A DNA stretch of 64,000 nucleotides, taken from assembly GCA_041940305.1 (NCBI GenBank), contig JBGTSJ010000002.1:186001-250000 (forward strand), read 5' to 3'. Positions 44,129 to 53,572 of the stretch are shown here, piece by piece; the first letter of the stretch is position 1; each line of letters opens with the position of its first letter. This DNA comes from JBGTSJ01 sp041940305. Its GTDB lineage: Bacteria > Planctomycetota > Planctomycetia > Planctomycetales > Planctomycetaceae. The notes under the pieces were generated by a model. The model ran no database searches, had not been told where the DNA came from, and saw nothing but the letters and a program-made list of their open reading frames with translations. The translations under genes and the position numbers were made by a program.

Positions 44129-45055
44129 CTACTGCTGCTTGCCCTTGGTGAGCTCCATGAAGGCCGTCTCCAGGTTGACGTCCTCCTCGCGGAACAGCTT
44201 CAGGCGGTAGCCATTCTCGAGCAGCGCGGAGGGGAACGAACTGTAGTCCTCCACTCCCGGTTTCAGAGTGGCGATGATCGTCTGCCCCTTCATGCTGACG
44301 GACGCGGACTCGTCCATCTGCTCCAGCAGCTTCGCGGCTGACTCATGGTTTTCCGTCACCTGGATATGCAGCAGGATGGCCCTTCGCGCCTGACGCATCA
44401 CCTCGTCGACATAGGCGTCCACCTGCATCACGCCGGCCTCGATGATGCCAACGCGCGTGCAGACGTCCGCCAGTTCGGGGAGGATGTGACTGGAGACGAT
44501 GATCGTCTTGTTCAATTCACCCAGCCGCTTGAGGAGACTACGAATCTCGATGCGGGCGCGGGGATCGAGGCCGCTGGCGGGCTCATCCAGCAGCAGCACC
44601 TGGGGATCGTGCAGGAGCGTGCGGGCGAGACCGATGCGCTGCGTCTGGCCGCGGGAGAGCTGATTTACCATGGCGTCCCGCTTGAACGACATGTCTACGA
44701 GTTCCAGCTTTTCTTCGCAGACCTTACGGCGCGTCGAGCCGTTGATGCGATAGGTCGAGGCGAAGAACTCCAGGTACTCCAGCACGGTCATGTCGTCGTA
44801 CACGCCGAAGAAGTCCGGCATGAAGCCGACGAGACGGCGGATCTCCTGCGGGTGGGTGTAGATGGACTTACCGCAGACGTAGCACTCTCCGTAGTCGGGG
44901 CTGAGCAGAGTCGCAATCATCCGCATCGTCGTCGTCTTTCCGGACCCGTTGGGACCGATGAAGCCGAAGACGTCTCCCTCCGCCAGATTGAGATTAATCT
45001 CATTGGCGGCGATCAGGTTGCCGTAGCGCTTCGTGAGCTTGCGAGTTTCAATCAC
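44129..45055 (-). CDS. ABC transporter ATP-binding protein
   Basis: The most likely start is the GTG at 45055 (VIETRKLTKRYGN), giving 308 residues; an ATG about 75 bp upstream overlaps the preceding gene end. Motifs are Walker A GPNGSGKTT, Q-loop-like GFMPDFFGVYDDM, signature LSRGQTQRIGLART, Walker B VLLLDEPASGLDP and the switch His in SSHILPE. The C-terminal 90 residues form the extra domain of ABC-2-type exporters. No separate permease gene is adjacent; the upstream gene encodes a large membrane protein and is the probable partner. Confidence 0.93.
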   Translation of the reverse strand: MIETRKLTKRYGNLIAANEINLNLAEGDVFGFIGPNGSGKTTTMRMIATLLSPDYGECYVCGKSIYTHPQEIRRLVGFMPDFFGVYDDMTVLEYLEFFASTYRINGSTRRKVCEEKLELVDMSFKRDAMVNQLSRGQTQRIGLARTLLHDPQVLLLDEPASGLDPRARIEIRSLLKRLGELNKTIIVSSHILPELADVCTRVGIIEAGVMQVDAYVDEVMRQARRAILLHIQVTENHESAAKLLEQMDESASVSMKGQTIIATLKPGVEDYSSFPSALLENGYRLKLFREEDVNLETAFMELTKGKQQ

Positions 45056-45113
45056 GTGGATAACCGATTGATGTGCCGTTATTCCTGAAGCGAGGGGTTT
45101 GCGCCGGCGTACG

Positions 45114-47399
45114 TCACCGCGACTCCGCATCGGCCGGCCGCACCGGGAGCACAAGCCGGACGAACGTCCATTGCCGTTCCGGTGAGGCTTCTTCGCCGTC
45201 CACGGCATAGGTGACAGCGGGGGACTCGATCCGCCCGAAGAGCACGGCCCGGTTGAGGCCAAGCAACCGGGACAGGTCGCTCTCCGCCAGGGCGTGATTG
45301 CTGAGCGTGGTGTATTGGGGCCCTCCCGTCACATCGTGGAAAGTGAGCACGCGGGCCCAGGCAAGGGAATCGAGCCCCAGCGGATCGTAATCCCGCTGGT
45401 TGGGAACGCCCTCGTGCCCTTTCCGCTTCTCGTCCTCCACGTACCGGTAGGTGATTCCTTTCAGATAGCGGTCGAGGATGCGGGGCTGCAGCGACTCGGC
45501 AGGATTCCAGGCCAGACCAGGCGGGAGCGAGGGCGCCCGGCCGTTGATGGCCGTCGCTCGCGGCACATAAGCCAGATTCCGGTATGCCAGGCAGTAATCC
45601 GTGATTCCAACCGGCAGGTCGTGGGTGAGCGTCCCTTGCAGGCGGCCCGAGCCGTCGTCCTGCAGATCGGATCTGACGATGAACTGTGCCGACGACCGCC
45701 ATTCGGCCTGCACGGCCTTGGATGATGCGTAGCCGATCGGCAGGTTGTCGATACGGTCCCGGTCCGGTCCGATCGAATAGGGAGCGTTCGCCAGGTCCAA
45801 CCCTCCGGCACGGTACATCCCCCGAAAGCCGGACTCGGGGATTCCGGCCCAGGTCACGACGGGAGACCTGGGCGCCGCCTCGAAGCCAACGCCCCAGTCG
45901 ACTACTTCGGCGGCCACTTCATAGCGTCGCGGGGCGGGACTATAGACAGTCATCCACGACTGCACGCGCAGCAGCCCGGTCTCGCCGTCAGCGTCCAGCA
46001 GAGTGACCTGATTGGCATGGCGCTCCGTGGGATTCATCTGGTTCGCCACCGCATTCCCGCTGAGGGCCGCGATCGCGACCCAGGCGGGGAGCGTTAGCCA
46101 CGTGAGCCGCGGCTGCCTGAGGAGCCGGTGCACCAGCAGGTAGTCCAGCGGACCGACCAGCAACAGGAACGCCACGGCCAGTCCGATCACAGTCCAGTAG
46201 GAAGGACGCTCCACCTGCGGGAAGTGGTCCAGCTGTCCTGACAGTTGTGTCGCCAGTTCGGAGACACCGGTGGGCCGCAGCTGCGAGCCCGACGGCCCCT
46301 CCGATCGTGCCCGCGACGCTTCCGCATCCGCCAGATAACGGCATAGTCCCGGCAGGCCCTTCCACGTGCTGAGCGGCGGCTGTGTCCAGTCGAGAGCGAA
46401 GGCCGTCACCCGGCCGAGGCCGTATGCCGAGCGGACGATCAGGGGACCGCGCAGGCTCCCTGCGAGTTCAATGCCTTCGGGAGCGGCGATGCGCACGCCG
46501 GGAATCCCGCGACCGGCCGCAAGCGGCGGGGAGCCGATCACCCGGTCCGCAAGAGAAGCGACATCGCTGACGTTGACCGACCCCTCCGCCGTGACGGGCG
46601 TCCAAGCGGCGACGGAACTGCCCGCGTATGCATCCGGCGCCGTACCGAACGTCAGTACAAGGTGCCCTCCGTGACTCACCCAACCCGCCAGCGCTGCGTT
46701 CCGATCCTGATCCAGGTCGAATCTCTGAGAGAGCACCAGCACGTTCAGCGCGTCATAGGCCTCAATGGACGAGGGGAGCTCGGACGGGTCCTCAAACCGG
46801 ATGACGCGCGAACCGGCCACATCGCCGACATCAGCAGAGAACGCCTGCTCGAATCCAGCGGCCGGCCCAAGCACGCCAACGTATGTGACCGACTGGCGAT
46901 CCGACTGGACGGCCCCTTCGTCCCGGGTCGTTCCGCGCGGCTGCAGTGGAATGGAGAGGACGGAACCCTCCGCTTCGATCCGTAACGCTCCCGTCATTCG
47001 TCCGACCTGGAAAACGCCGACCGATTCCACCGGCTGGTCGCCGTTGAGCGTGACGGAGGGAAGCGGCCAGGTTGTCGCGCTGCCGTCCGGATCCGGCGCA
47101 ACAATCGCCGGTGCCACTTCGCGATCAGCCGGACCGCTGACGATCACACGCACCGAGGTCCAGCGTCCGACCTTCAGGTGCCCCTGCAAGCCGACCTGCA
47201 CCGACTCGATGCGAACTTCGTCGGCAGCACGACAAGGAGCGAGCCCGGAGAGCGACAGGACCGCAAGCACGATCCAGAGTGCAATGCGGCCGGATTGTCC
47301 CGCCACAGTTGAGAGTGCGCATCGGCGACTCGCGGCCCTGCGCCCAGGCTGCGGGGGCACGTCCTCTGTGGAATTGTCGGTGCTCTGAACAGGACCCAC
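45114..47399 (-). CDS. Large membrane protein of unknown function, ABC ATPase neighbour
   Basis: The frame begins at a GTG (47399). A second in-frame GTG at 47306 would place the hydrophobic signal (IALWIVLAVLSLSGLAPCRA) nearer the start and is a good alternative. Residues after the signal are beta-rich; the part ALNVLVLSQRFDLDQDRNAA followed by GWVSHGGHLVLTFG resembles a class I glutamine-amidotransferase-like fold without its cysteine. Two membrane helices lie near residues 390-440 (VIGLAVAFLLLVGPLDYLLV and LPAWVAIAALSG), followed by another large domain. It may be the membrane component that works with the ATPase downstream, 58 bp away. Confidence 0.82.
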   Translation of the reverse strand: MGPVQSTDNSTEDVPPQPGRRAASRRCALSTVAGQSGRIALWIVLAVLSLSGLAPCRAADEVRIESVQVGLQGHLKVGRWTSVRVIVSGPADREVAPAIVAPDPDGSATTWPLPSVTLNGDQPVESVGVFQVGRMTGALRIEAEGSVLSIPLQPRGTTRDEGAVQSDRQSVTYVGVLGPAAGFEQAFSADVGDVAGSRVIRFEDPSELPSSIEAYDALNVLVLSQRFDLDQDRNAALAGWVSHGGHLVLTFGTAPDAYAGSSVAAWTPVTAEGSVNVSDVASLADRVIGSPPLAAGRGIPGVRIAAPEGIELAGSLRGPLIVRSAYGLGRVTAFALDWTQPPLSTWKGLPGLCRYLADAEASRARSEGPSGSQLRPTGVSELATQLSGQLDHFPQVERPSYWTVIGLAVAFLLLVGPLDYLLVHRLLRQPRLTWLTLPAWVAIAALSGNAVANQMNPTERHANQVTLLDADGETGLLRVQSWMTVYSPAPRRYEVAAEVVDWGVGFEAAPRSPVVTWAGIPESGFRGMYRAGGLDLANAPYSIGPDRDRIDNLPIGYASSKAVQAEWRSSAQFIVRSDLQDDGSGRLQGTLTHDLPVGITDYCLAYRNLAYVPRATAINGRAPSLPPGLAWNPAESLQPRILDRYLKGITYRYVEDEKRKGHEGVPNQRDYDPLGLDSLAWARVLTFHDVTGGPQYTTLSNHALAESDLSRLLGLNRAVLFGRIESPAVTYAVDGEEASPERQWTFVRLVLPVRPADAESR

Positions 47400-47415
47400 G
47401 CGTGACTTCGACTAA

Positions 47416-47427
47416 AGAACAAGTTCT
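47416..47427. promoter_or_regulatory. Short palindrome AGAACAAGTTCT in the recQ upstream region
   Basis: A perfect 12-bp palindrome lies 17 bp before the start of the divergent membrane protein gene and 169 bp before recQ. Its GAAC and GTTC halves recall LexA-type operators, but they are 2 bp apart rather than the usual 4, so the link is weak. Confidence 0.25.
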
Positions 47428-47595
47428 CAGGCCGCGATCGAACACAGCAGACGATGGCGAATCAATTGAAGCGGCGACCATACTACGCAAGAATCGTGAA
47501 GAACGTGAGTCCCGGCTGCGGCTGGAGGCCGGGATTCCCCCGACTGGGACGAGCGGCACTTGCAATCCGCGCGGAAATAGTGTACATGCGTTTCA

Positions 47596-49842
47596 ATGCA
47601 GGCTGTCGCCGACCACCCCGATCCCGACGTCGCGCTGACTGACATGCCCATCTGCCCCTCCGAGCAGCTGCTGGACGTGCTCAGGAAGTACTGGGGTTAC
47701 AATACGTTCCGCCCCCTGCAGCAGCCGGCGATGGAATCGGCGCTCAGCGGCCGCGACTCGCTGATCGTGCTCCCCACGGGAGGGGGCAAGTCGCTCTGCT
47801 ACCAGGCTCCCGCGGTCTGCCTCGAGGGCACCGCGATCGTCATCTCGCCCCTCATCTCGCTGATGAAGGATCAGATCGATGCGCTGCGGGCGTGCGGCAT
47901 CCGGGCGGCCTGCCTGAACAGCAGTCTCACGCCGCTCGAGAGACGGACGGTCACTGACGATCTCCGCGAGGGTCGGCTCAAGCTGCTGTACGTCGCCCCC
48001 GAACGGTTGTCGCTGTCCGGGCTGCTGGATCTGTTCACATCGACCCGGATCTCGTTCTTCGCGGTCGATGAAGCGCACTGCGTGAGCATGTGGGGACACG
48101 ATTTCCGCCCGCACTACCGCGAACTGAAGATCCTGCGCGAGAAGTTCCCCGATGTCGGCGTGCATGCCTACACCGCCACGGCGACCGAACGGGTGCGGCA
48201 GGACATCATCGGCCAGTTGCGGTTGAGGAACCCCGAGGTCCTCGTCGGCAGCTTTGACCGGCCGAACCTGACTTATCGCGTGGAGCGACGGTCGGACCTG
48301 ATCGGCCAGGTCCGGGAAATCATCGATCGCCATCCGCGCGAGTCCGGCATCATTTACTGCATCTCCCGCAAAGACGTGGAAGGACTGGCGGCCACGCTCA
48401 CGGCCGTCGGGCACAAGGCCCTCCCGTACCACGCGGGGCTGAGCGATGCCGACCGCAAAGCCAACCAGGACGCATTCATCGAGGACCGCGTCGCGACTAT
48501 TGTCGCGACAGTCGCCTTCGGCATGGGGATCGACAAGCCCGACGTCCGCTACGTCATCCATGCGGCCCTGCCCAAATCGCTGGAACATTATCAGCAGGAG
48601 AGCGGACGCGCGGGTCGGGACGGGCTGCAGTCGGAGTGCGTTCTGCTCCACAGCGGCAACGACATCCGCACCTGGGAGTTTCTGATCGATCAACAGCCGG
48701 GCGACGGGCATGAGACGGCGAAGGCCTCGCTGCGCCAGATGGCGGACTATTGCGGCGCCGTCGCCTGCCGGCATCAGCTGCTTGTCCGGCACTTCGGCCA
48801 GCGGCTCCCCGAGGATTGCGGCCAGGCGTGCGACGTCTGTCTGGCCGAACTCGACCAGGTGGCGGAGCCTCTCGTCGTCGCACAGAAGATTCTTTCATCC
48901 GTGTACCGGCAGGGAGAGCGGTTTGGAATGGAGTACACCGCGCAGGTACTCACCGGCTCCAGCGATGCCCGGATTCTGAGCAACGGGCACGATAAGCTCA
49001 GCACCTACGGCCTGCTCAGCGACGCGGGCCAGAACAACGTCAAGAACTGGATCGGCCAGCTTGTCAGCCAGGAGTTTCTCATCCGCGAAGGTGAGTACAA
49101 CCTGCTGAGGATCACGCCGGCCGGCTGGCAGGTCCTGCGCGGAGAAGCGACGCCGAGGCTTCTGCAGCCGAAGCGGCGCAGCAAGTCGACCCGCGAGAAG
49201 AGGTCGCGGCAACAGCACTCCGCCGATGACTGGGCGGGCGTCGATCAGCCGTTGTTTGAGGCCCTTCGCAGTCTGCGCATGGAACTCGCGACGGAGCGGG
49301 GCGTGCCTCCGTACGTCGTCTTCGGGGACCGCGCGCTGCGCGACATGGCCCGCCGCCGCCCGACCAGCATTGAGAGATTCCGCGAAGTCTACGGCGTCGG
49401 CGACCAGAAGTGCGCCGAGTTCGGCTCAGTGTTCATACAGGCGATCGCCGACCATTGCCAGGAGCATGCGCTCACCAGGGATGTCACTTCGCCTGCGCCT
49501 CCGGAAACGGCTGACGAAGACGAAGCATCCCGTGTGCCGAGAGGCAGCGGGCCGGCCGCGTTTGCACTATTCGAGCAGGGGCTGTCGATCGATGAAGCGG
49601 CCTCCCGGCTGAACCGGGCCCGTTCCACGACCGTGGGGTACCTGAATCAATACCTCGGCGAGCACCGCATCAGCGACCCCACTCCCTGGGCGCCGCTCGA
49701 CGTCGTTTCGCAGGTCGAAGCCGCCATCGGTGAAGTTGGTGCGGAGCGGCTCAAACCGATCTTCGATCAACTTGGCGGCAGCATCGACTACGATTTGATC
49801 CGCATCGTCGCCACCTGCTGGAATAACCGGGAGGCGCAGTGA
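47596..49842 (+). CDS. recQ: ATP-dependent DNA helicase RecQ
   Basis: RecQ unwinds DNA 3'-5' in recombination and repair. The 748-residue protein has Walker A LPTGGGKS (59-66), DEAH (158-161), the loop HCVSMWGHDFRP (Met where most RecQ have Gln), and helicase motif VI QESGRAGRDG. Next come the RQC zinc site (CGAVACRHQ with DCGQACDVC), a winged helix, an HRDC domain (LFEALRSLRMELATERGVPP) and, after an acidic linker, a helix-turn-helix-like C-terminus (LFEQGLSIDEAASRLNRARS) of the HTH_40 type. An ATG at 47644 is an alternative start. Confidence 0.97.
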   Translation: MQAVADHPDPDVALTDMPICPSEQLLDVLRKYWGYNTFRPLQQPAMESALSGRDSLIVLPTGGGKSLCYQAPAVCLEGTAIVISPLISLMKDQIDALRACGIRAACLNSSLTPLERRTVTDDLREGRLKLLYVAPERLSLSGLLDLFTSTRISFFAVDEAHCVSMWGHDFRPHYRELKILREKFPDVGVHAYTATATERVRQDIIGQLRLRNPEVLVGSFDRPNLTYRVERRSDLIGQVREIIDRHPRESGIIYCISRKDVEGLAATLTAVGHKALPYHAGLSDADRKANQDAFIEDRVATIVATVAFGMGIDKPDVRYVIHAALPKSLEHYQQESGRAGRDGLQSECVLLHSGNDIRTWEFLIDQQPGDGHETAKASLRQMADYCGAVACRHQLLVRHFGQRLPEDCGQACDVCLAELDQVAEPLVVAQKILSSVYRQGERFGMEYTAQVLTGSSDARILSNGHDKLSTYGLLSDAGQNNVKNWIGQLVSQEFLIREGEYNLLRITPAGWQVLRGEATPRLLQPKRRSKSTREKRSRQQHSADDWAGVDQPLFEALRSLRMELATERGVPPYVVFGDRALRDMARRRPTSIERFREVYGVGDQKCAEFGSVFIQAIADHCQEHALTRDVTSPAPPETADEDEASRVPRGSGPAAFALFEQGLSIDEAASRLNRARSTTVGYLNQYLGEHRISDPTPWAPLDVVSQVEAAIGEVGAERLKPIFDQLGGSIDYDLIRIVATCWNNREAQ

Positions 49843-49926
49843 CGTGCAGTTCCGTTGAGCGGCGACCCCTTCACGTTTAGCCGTGACCCGCCAGGGGAGC
49901 GCGCCAGGCAGATCGATGGATCGACC

Positions 49927-50475
49927 ATGCTGACTCGCATCATCAGCGGCGGACAGACCGGGGTGGATCGGGCGGCGCTGGACGTGGCGCTGGAACTGGG
50001 GATCCCGATCGGCGGCTGGTGCCCGCTGGGGCGGCGGGCCGAGGACGGCCGCATCCCGCGCCGCTATTCGCTGAGGGATACTCCTTCGTCCCGCTATGCC
50101 CAGCGAACGGCGTGGAACGTGCGCGATTCCGACGCGACGCTGATTCTCACGATCGGCCCGCTGACCCGGGGCACGGCGTACACGCATAAGATGACGCATG
50201 CCTACAATCGCCCGGTGTTTGTCGTTGATCTGGCCGCGACGCGCGCCGTCTCTCCCGTCCGCCGCTGGCTGAACAAGTACCACGTCCACACTCTGAACGT
50301 CGCAGGCCCGCGAGCCAGCACCGATCCTGAGATCGGCGGATTGGCTCAGAAGTACCTGCGTAAGTTGCTGGTGGCGGCGCCGGGAGTCGTCCCGAATGAA
50401 CCTTCACGTCTCGCGGGCCAACCGGAGCGGAGGCAGTTTTCCGGGGCGGAGCGACACGTCGAACAACATCAGTGA
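49927..50475 (+). CDS. SLOG-fold putative molybdenum carrier-like protein
   Basis: The 182-residue protein starts MLTRIISGGQTGVDRAALDV and has GGWCPLGRRAEDG, then the segment NVRDSDATLILTIGPLTRGT. This is the pattern of PF12694 (molybdenum cofactor carrier, SLOG superfamily). The glycine-rich SGGQTGVD loop suggests nucleotide or cofactor binding. The last 25 residues go beyond the normal domain and run over the end of the P450 gene, with which it overlaps by seven bases. Confidence 0.88.
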   Translation: MLTRIISGGQTGVDRAALDVALELGIPIGGWCPLGRRAEDGRIPRRYSLRDTPSSRYAQRTAWNVRDSDATLILTIGPLTRGTAYTHKMTHAYNRPVFVVDLAATRAVSPVRRWLNKYHVHTLNVAGPRASTDPEIGGLAQKYLRKLLVAAPGVVPNEPSRLAGQPERRQFSGAERHVEQHQ

Positions 50476-51878
50476 GCGAGTCGCACGCGAATCCCCCACC
50501 GCGGCCGCAGCGTTACGGCAGGGAGGAGGTCGATTGCGTCCTGCTGCGTTTTCAGCCTGCGGCCGCGGAGAAGAGTGGGCAGGACGGCCGCCATTTCCAG
50601 CATGGCGAAGTTCGCTCCGATGCAGGAGCGCGGACCGGCGCCGAACGGGAAGTAGGCGTAGCGCGGGGCCTTGGCTCCGTCTTGCTCGCGCCAGCGGTCC
50701 GGATCGAACCGTTCCGGCTCCGGGAAGAACCGGGCGTCGCGCTGCAGAGCAAACGGACACAGGAAGAACGTCGTTCCCTTCGGCACACGATAGCCGCCGA
50801 TCTCGTAGGCCACCGTCGATTCCCGGCCGATGAACCAGGCGGGCGTGTAGAGGCGCATGGTTTCCTGCAGCACGGCGCGGGTGTACTCCAGTCGCGGCAG
50901 GTCGGCAGCGGTCAGCGTGCGGTCCTCAAGGACGCCCTCCCATTCCTCGCGCAGCCGTCGCTCCACATCGGGATGCCGCGAGATCAGCCAGAAGGCGAAT
51001 GAGAGTGCGATCGCCGTCGTCTCGTGCCCTGCGAGAAAGACCGTGATCAGCTCGTCCCGCAACTGCCGGTCCGACATCGGCTGCCCCTCGTCGTCGCGCA
51101 CGGCGAGGAGCAACGTGAGCAAGTCGGCGGCGCCCTCCTCCGAAATCGATGGGTCGCCAGAAACCCGGTTGGTTGAAGAAGCCGGGTTTCTGCCGCGCCG
51201 CTGGTCGATCATGCGATCGATCACATGATTGAGCCGTCGCAGCGCGCCCCAGCTGCGGACGTGCCGCGGGAAGGGCATCCAATAGGGAAACGGGAACCCT
51301 ATGAAGGCCTCGGTGATCAGCGTGAGGGACGCGGCCACCGTTTCGATGTCCTCTTCGATCGCGGTGTGGAACAGCGACTCGGTGACGATCCGCAACGTGA
51401 GCCGCATCATGTCGGCGTGAACATCAGTCTCCTTCCGTCCATCCCACTGCTGCGCCAGTTGCTCCGCCTGGCGCACGAAGATCGGGACGTAGGCCTTCAC
51501 ACGGTCGTTGTGGAACAGGGGCTGCGCGAGCTTGCGCTGCCGGCGCCACACATCGCCTTCACTGGTGAGCAGCCCCTGCCCCACCACGGCTGACAGCTTG
51601 CGATAGTCGATCGACTTGATGAACAGCGCCGAATCGCGCACGAGGACCTGCTCGATCAGGTCGGGATGGCCGAGGATGCAGAACGGCTTGCCGAACACCC
51701 GGAAGCCGACGACGTCGCCATAGTCGCGGATCGACCCGGAGATGAATCCCAGGATGTCGCGCTGCAGGTCGAACAACGAACCGACGAGCGGGCGGCCGCG
51801 CGGACCGGGAGGAAAACCAGGCATTTCGACTTCGAGCAATTCGTCGCGGTGTGCTGAGCGAGAATCCTGCAACCGCAT
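50469..51878 (-). CDS. Cytochrome P450
   Basis: From the ATG at 51878 the product is 469 residues (MPGFPPGPRG at 51824 is an alternative). All P450 hallmarks are present: proline-rich start FPPGPRGRPLVG, I-helix oxygen motif AGHETT (283-288), K-helix ETMR (339-342), and the haem ligand Cys419 in FGAGPRSCIG. It is a soluble bacterial type with CYP102/CYP110-like features (PFALQRDARFFPEPERFDPD). Residues 229-241 are encoded by an inverted repeat inserted in frame. No ferredoxin or reductase gene is next to it, and its substrate is unknown. Confidence 0.95.
   Translation of the reverse strand: MRLQDSRSAHRDELLEVEMPGFPPGPRGRPLVGSLFDLQRDILGFISGSIRDYGDVVGFRVFGKPFCILGHPDLIEQVLVRDSALFIKSIDYRKLSAVVGQGLLTSEGDVWRRQRKLAQPLFHNDRVKAYVPIFVRQAEQLAQQWDGRKETDVHADMMRLTLRIVTESLFHTAIEEDIETVAASLTLITEAFIGFPFPYWMPFPRHVRSWGALRRLNHVIDRMIDQRRGRNPASSTNRVSGDPSISEEGAADLLTLLLAVRDDEGQPMSDRQLRDELITVFLAGHETTAIALSFAFWLISRHPDVERRLREEWEGVLEDRTLTAADLPRLEYTRAVLQETMRLYTPAWFIGRESTVAYEIGGYRVPKGTTFFLCPFALQRDARFFPEPERFDPDRWREQDGAKAPRYAYFPFGAGPRSCIGANFAMLEMAAVLPTLLRGRRLKTQQDAIDLLPAVTLRPRWGIRVRLAH
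51158..51192. repeat. Inverted repeat inside the P450 coding sequence
   Basis: CAGAAACCCGG and its exact complement are separated by 13 bases. It fills codons 229-241 of the P450 gene in a region that is a surface loop in this family. Similar GAAACCCGG palindromes are known to be dispersed in several bacterial groups. Confidence 0.75.
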
Positions 51879-51912
51879 CGCGCGGGCGGAGTCTGCTATA
51901 ACACAACGCCGG

Positions 51913-52977
51913 ATGTCCCACAAAGAAGCCGGTCTCGGACCGTCCGGAACTTCGATGCCAGAGTCGCCCACTGCACCATCTCCGGATTTGCCGCCCGCGT
52001 CGGACGACGCGATCAAAAAACGAACGAACCGGCGGCAGCGATTGTGCCATTGCGCCGTCGGCACGCTGGCGTCCGCAGCCACCGCGGTCGTGATCGTTGC
52101 CGGGGTGCTCTCTGTCGGCGGCCATTTCGCCGCACGGGCGTGGCCGTGCGAACTGATGTGCCACTTCCGCCTGCAGTACTTCGTCGTGCTGGCCGTGTGC
52201 GGTGTTGTTCTCACAGTCCTCCGGCGGCGGCGCTGGTCGCTGGCCGCATGCTGCCTGGCGGGACTAAACGGTTGGACGCTCTGGCCCTATGTTCCCTTTT
52301 CGGCGACGCCGGACGTCCTGGCATCAAGCCCGCTCCGCATCGTCTCTGCCAACGTCTATAGCGGGAATCCCACGCCCGACCGACTGATCGCCTATGTCCG
52401 CGATGCGCGACCCGACATCCTGGTTGCGATCGAAGTGACGCCGGCCTGGGAGCAACGCCTGTCCGCACTGCATGACGAGTTTCCTCATCGAGTCGTCCAG
52501 TCCCGTCCCGGCAACTTCGGCATTGCTCTGCTGAGCCGGCTGCCGATACGGGAGCAGTCGTTCGCGCCGCTGAGCGAGAGCAATTCTGCGATCGTGGCCG
52601 CGATCGACCTGGAGGGAGCACCGGTGACGATCATCGCCGCGCATCCCTATCCACCGGGAGGAAGCCGCAACACACAGTTGCGCAACTTACAACTGGCGGA
52701 GCTGGGGCGACTCGCCGACGCCGTGGACGGTTCCTGCATCGTCGCCGGCGATCTCAACGTGACGCCGTTCTCACCGGCATTCGATCGCCTGCTGGCAGCA
52801 GGCCGCCTGCGTGATCCGCGACGCGGCAATGGACTGCTCCCCACCTGGCCAGCCGGCCGCCGCGTCCTGCAGATCCCGATCGATCACTGCCTGGCGCGGC
52901 ACCGTACGACACTCGCAATCGGCCCCGACGTCGGCTCCGATCACCTGCCGTTGCAGGCCGACATCTGGTGCCGATGA
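51913..52977 (+). CDS. Endonuclease/exonuclease/phosphatase family protein, membrane-anchored
   Basis: The 354-residue protein (ATG at 51913, or 51955) has about 45 disordered residues, two or three hydrophobic helices (SAATAVVIVAGVLSVGGHF, LQYFVVLAVCGVVLTVL, RWSLAACCLAGLNGWTLW) and a C-terminal EEP domain. EEP signs are IVSANVYSGNP, ILVAIEVTPAW, IIAAHPYPP, CIVAGDLNVTPFS, and the C-terminal SDHLPL. Enzymes of this family cleave phosphate esters in nucleic acids, lipids or sugars. A TATAAC hexamer at 51897 may be its -10. It is divergent from the P450 gene. Confidence 0.9.
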   Translation: MSHKEAGLGPSGTSMPESPTAPSPDLPPASDDAIKKRTNRRQRLCHCAVGTLASAATAVVIVAGVLSVGGHFAARAWPCELMCHFRLQYFVVLAVCGVVLTVLRRRRWSLAACCLAGLNGWTLWPYVPFSATPDVLASSPLRIVSANVYSGNPTPDRLIAYVRDARPDILVAIEVTPAWEQRLSALHDEFPHRVVQSRPGNFGIALLSRLPIREQSFAPLSESNSAIVAAIDLEGAPVTIIAAHPYPPGGSRNTQLRNLQLAELGRLADAVDGSCIVAGDLNVTPFSPAFDRLLAAGRLRDPRRGNGLLPTWPAGRRVLQIPIDHCLARHRTTLAIGPDVGSDHLPLQADIWCR

Positions 52978-53129
52978 TCCTCTGCTCCGTCGGCGATTCT
53001 CAGTGCGCTGTTCCCCGTGAGGCCTTCCAGCGGCTGCTGCGGAGGATGGGCGCACGGGGTCGGCGTGTTCCTTGGTATCCGGGATTGGCCCCCAGGACGG
53101 CGGCGCAGCGAGTCAGGAGCGCCGGCGCG

Positions 53130-53489
53130 TCATTCGACTGTATCAACGGGCGCCGCGGGGCGCTCGTCGATAAGTCCGCGAACGCGGCGCAGGACCGGTG
53201 CGCGCTCGTCCGGCGTCATCCAGAAGCGATAGCCGGTCTCAGCTTCGAGGTCGCAGTCGAGCAGCGTCTCGATCGTGTCCTGAGCGAACTGGCGGTGGAT
53301 CAGCCGCTCGCTGTCGAGCTCGCGGGCCAATGACGGAAGCAGCCAGGTTGGCCGCAGTTGTTCCGCGGCGACACCGGCATCGACCGGTCCGCGGAAGCCG
53401 CGCCAGGCCGCATCCGGGTCCCCGAGAGCAGCCTCCGTCCACGCGCAGCAGGCAAGGGCGATGCAGAGCAGCGTTCGAACCATCGTCAT
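53130..53489 (-). CDS. Small secreted protein of unknown function, 119 aa
   Basis: The N-terminus (MVRTLLCIALACCAWTEAALG) is a signal peptide. Two ATGs six bases apart are possible; the second (53483) is better placed behind GAGAG. The mature part has no known motif; it is rich in Leu, Arg and Asp, with one cysteine and no repeats. It follows the Kelch gene by 83 bp on the same strand and may be the last gene of that operon. Confidence 0.75.
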   Translation of the reverse strand: MTMVRTLLCIALACCAWTEAALGDPDAAWRGFRGPVDAGVAAEQLRPTWLLPSLARELDSERLIHRQFAQDTIETLLDCDLEAETGYRFWMTPDERAPVLRRVRGLIDERPAAPVDTVE

Positions 53490-53572
53490 CTCTCAGGCTC
53501 AATTGTGAAATGCGGCGAACGTCCAGTCGGTCGTCCGCCGCATGATCTCCTGATCATTCGCACTCAGCGTGG

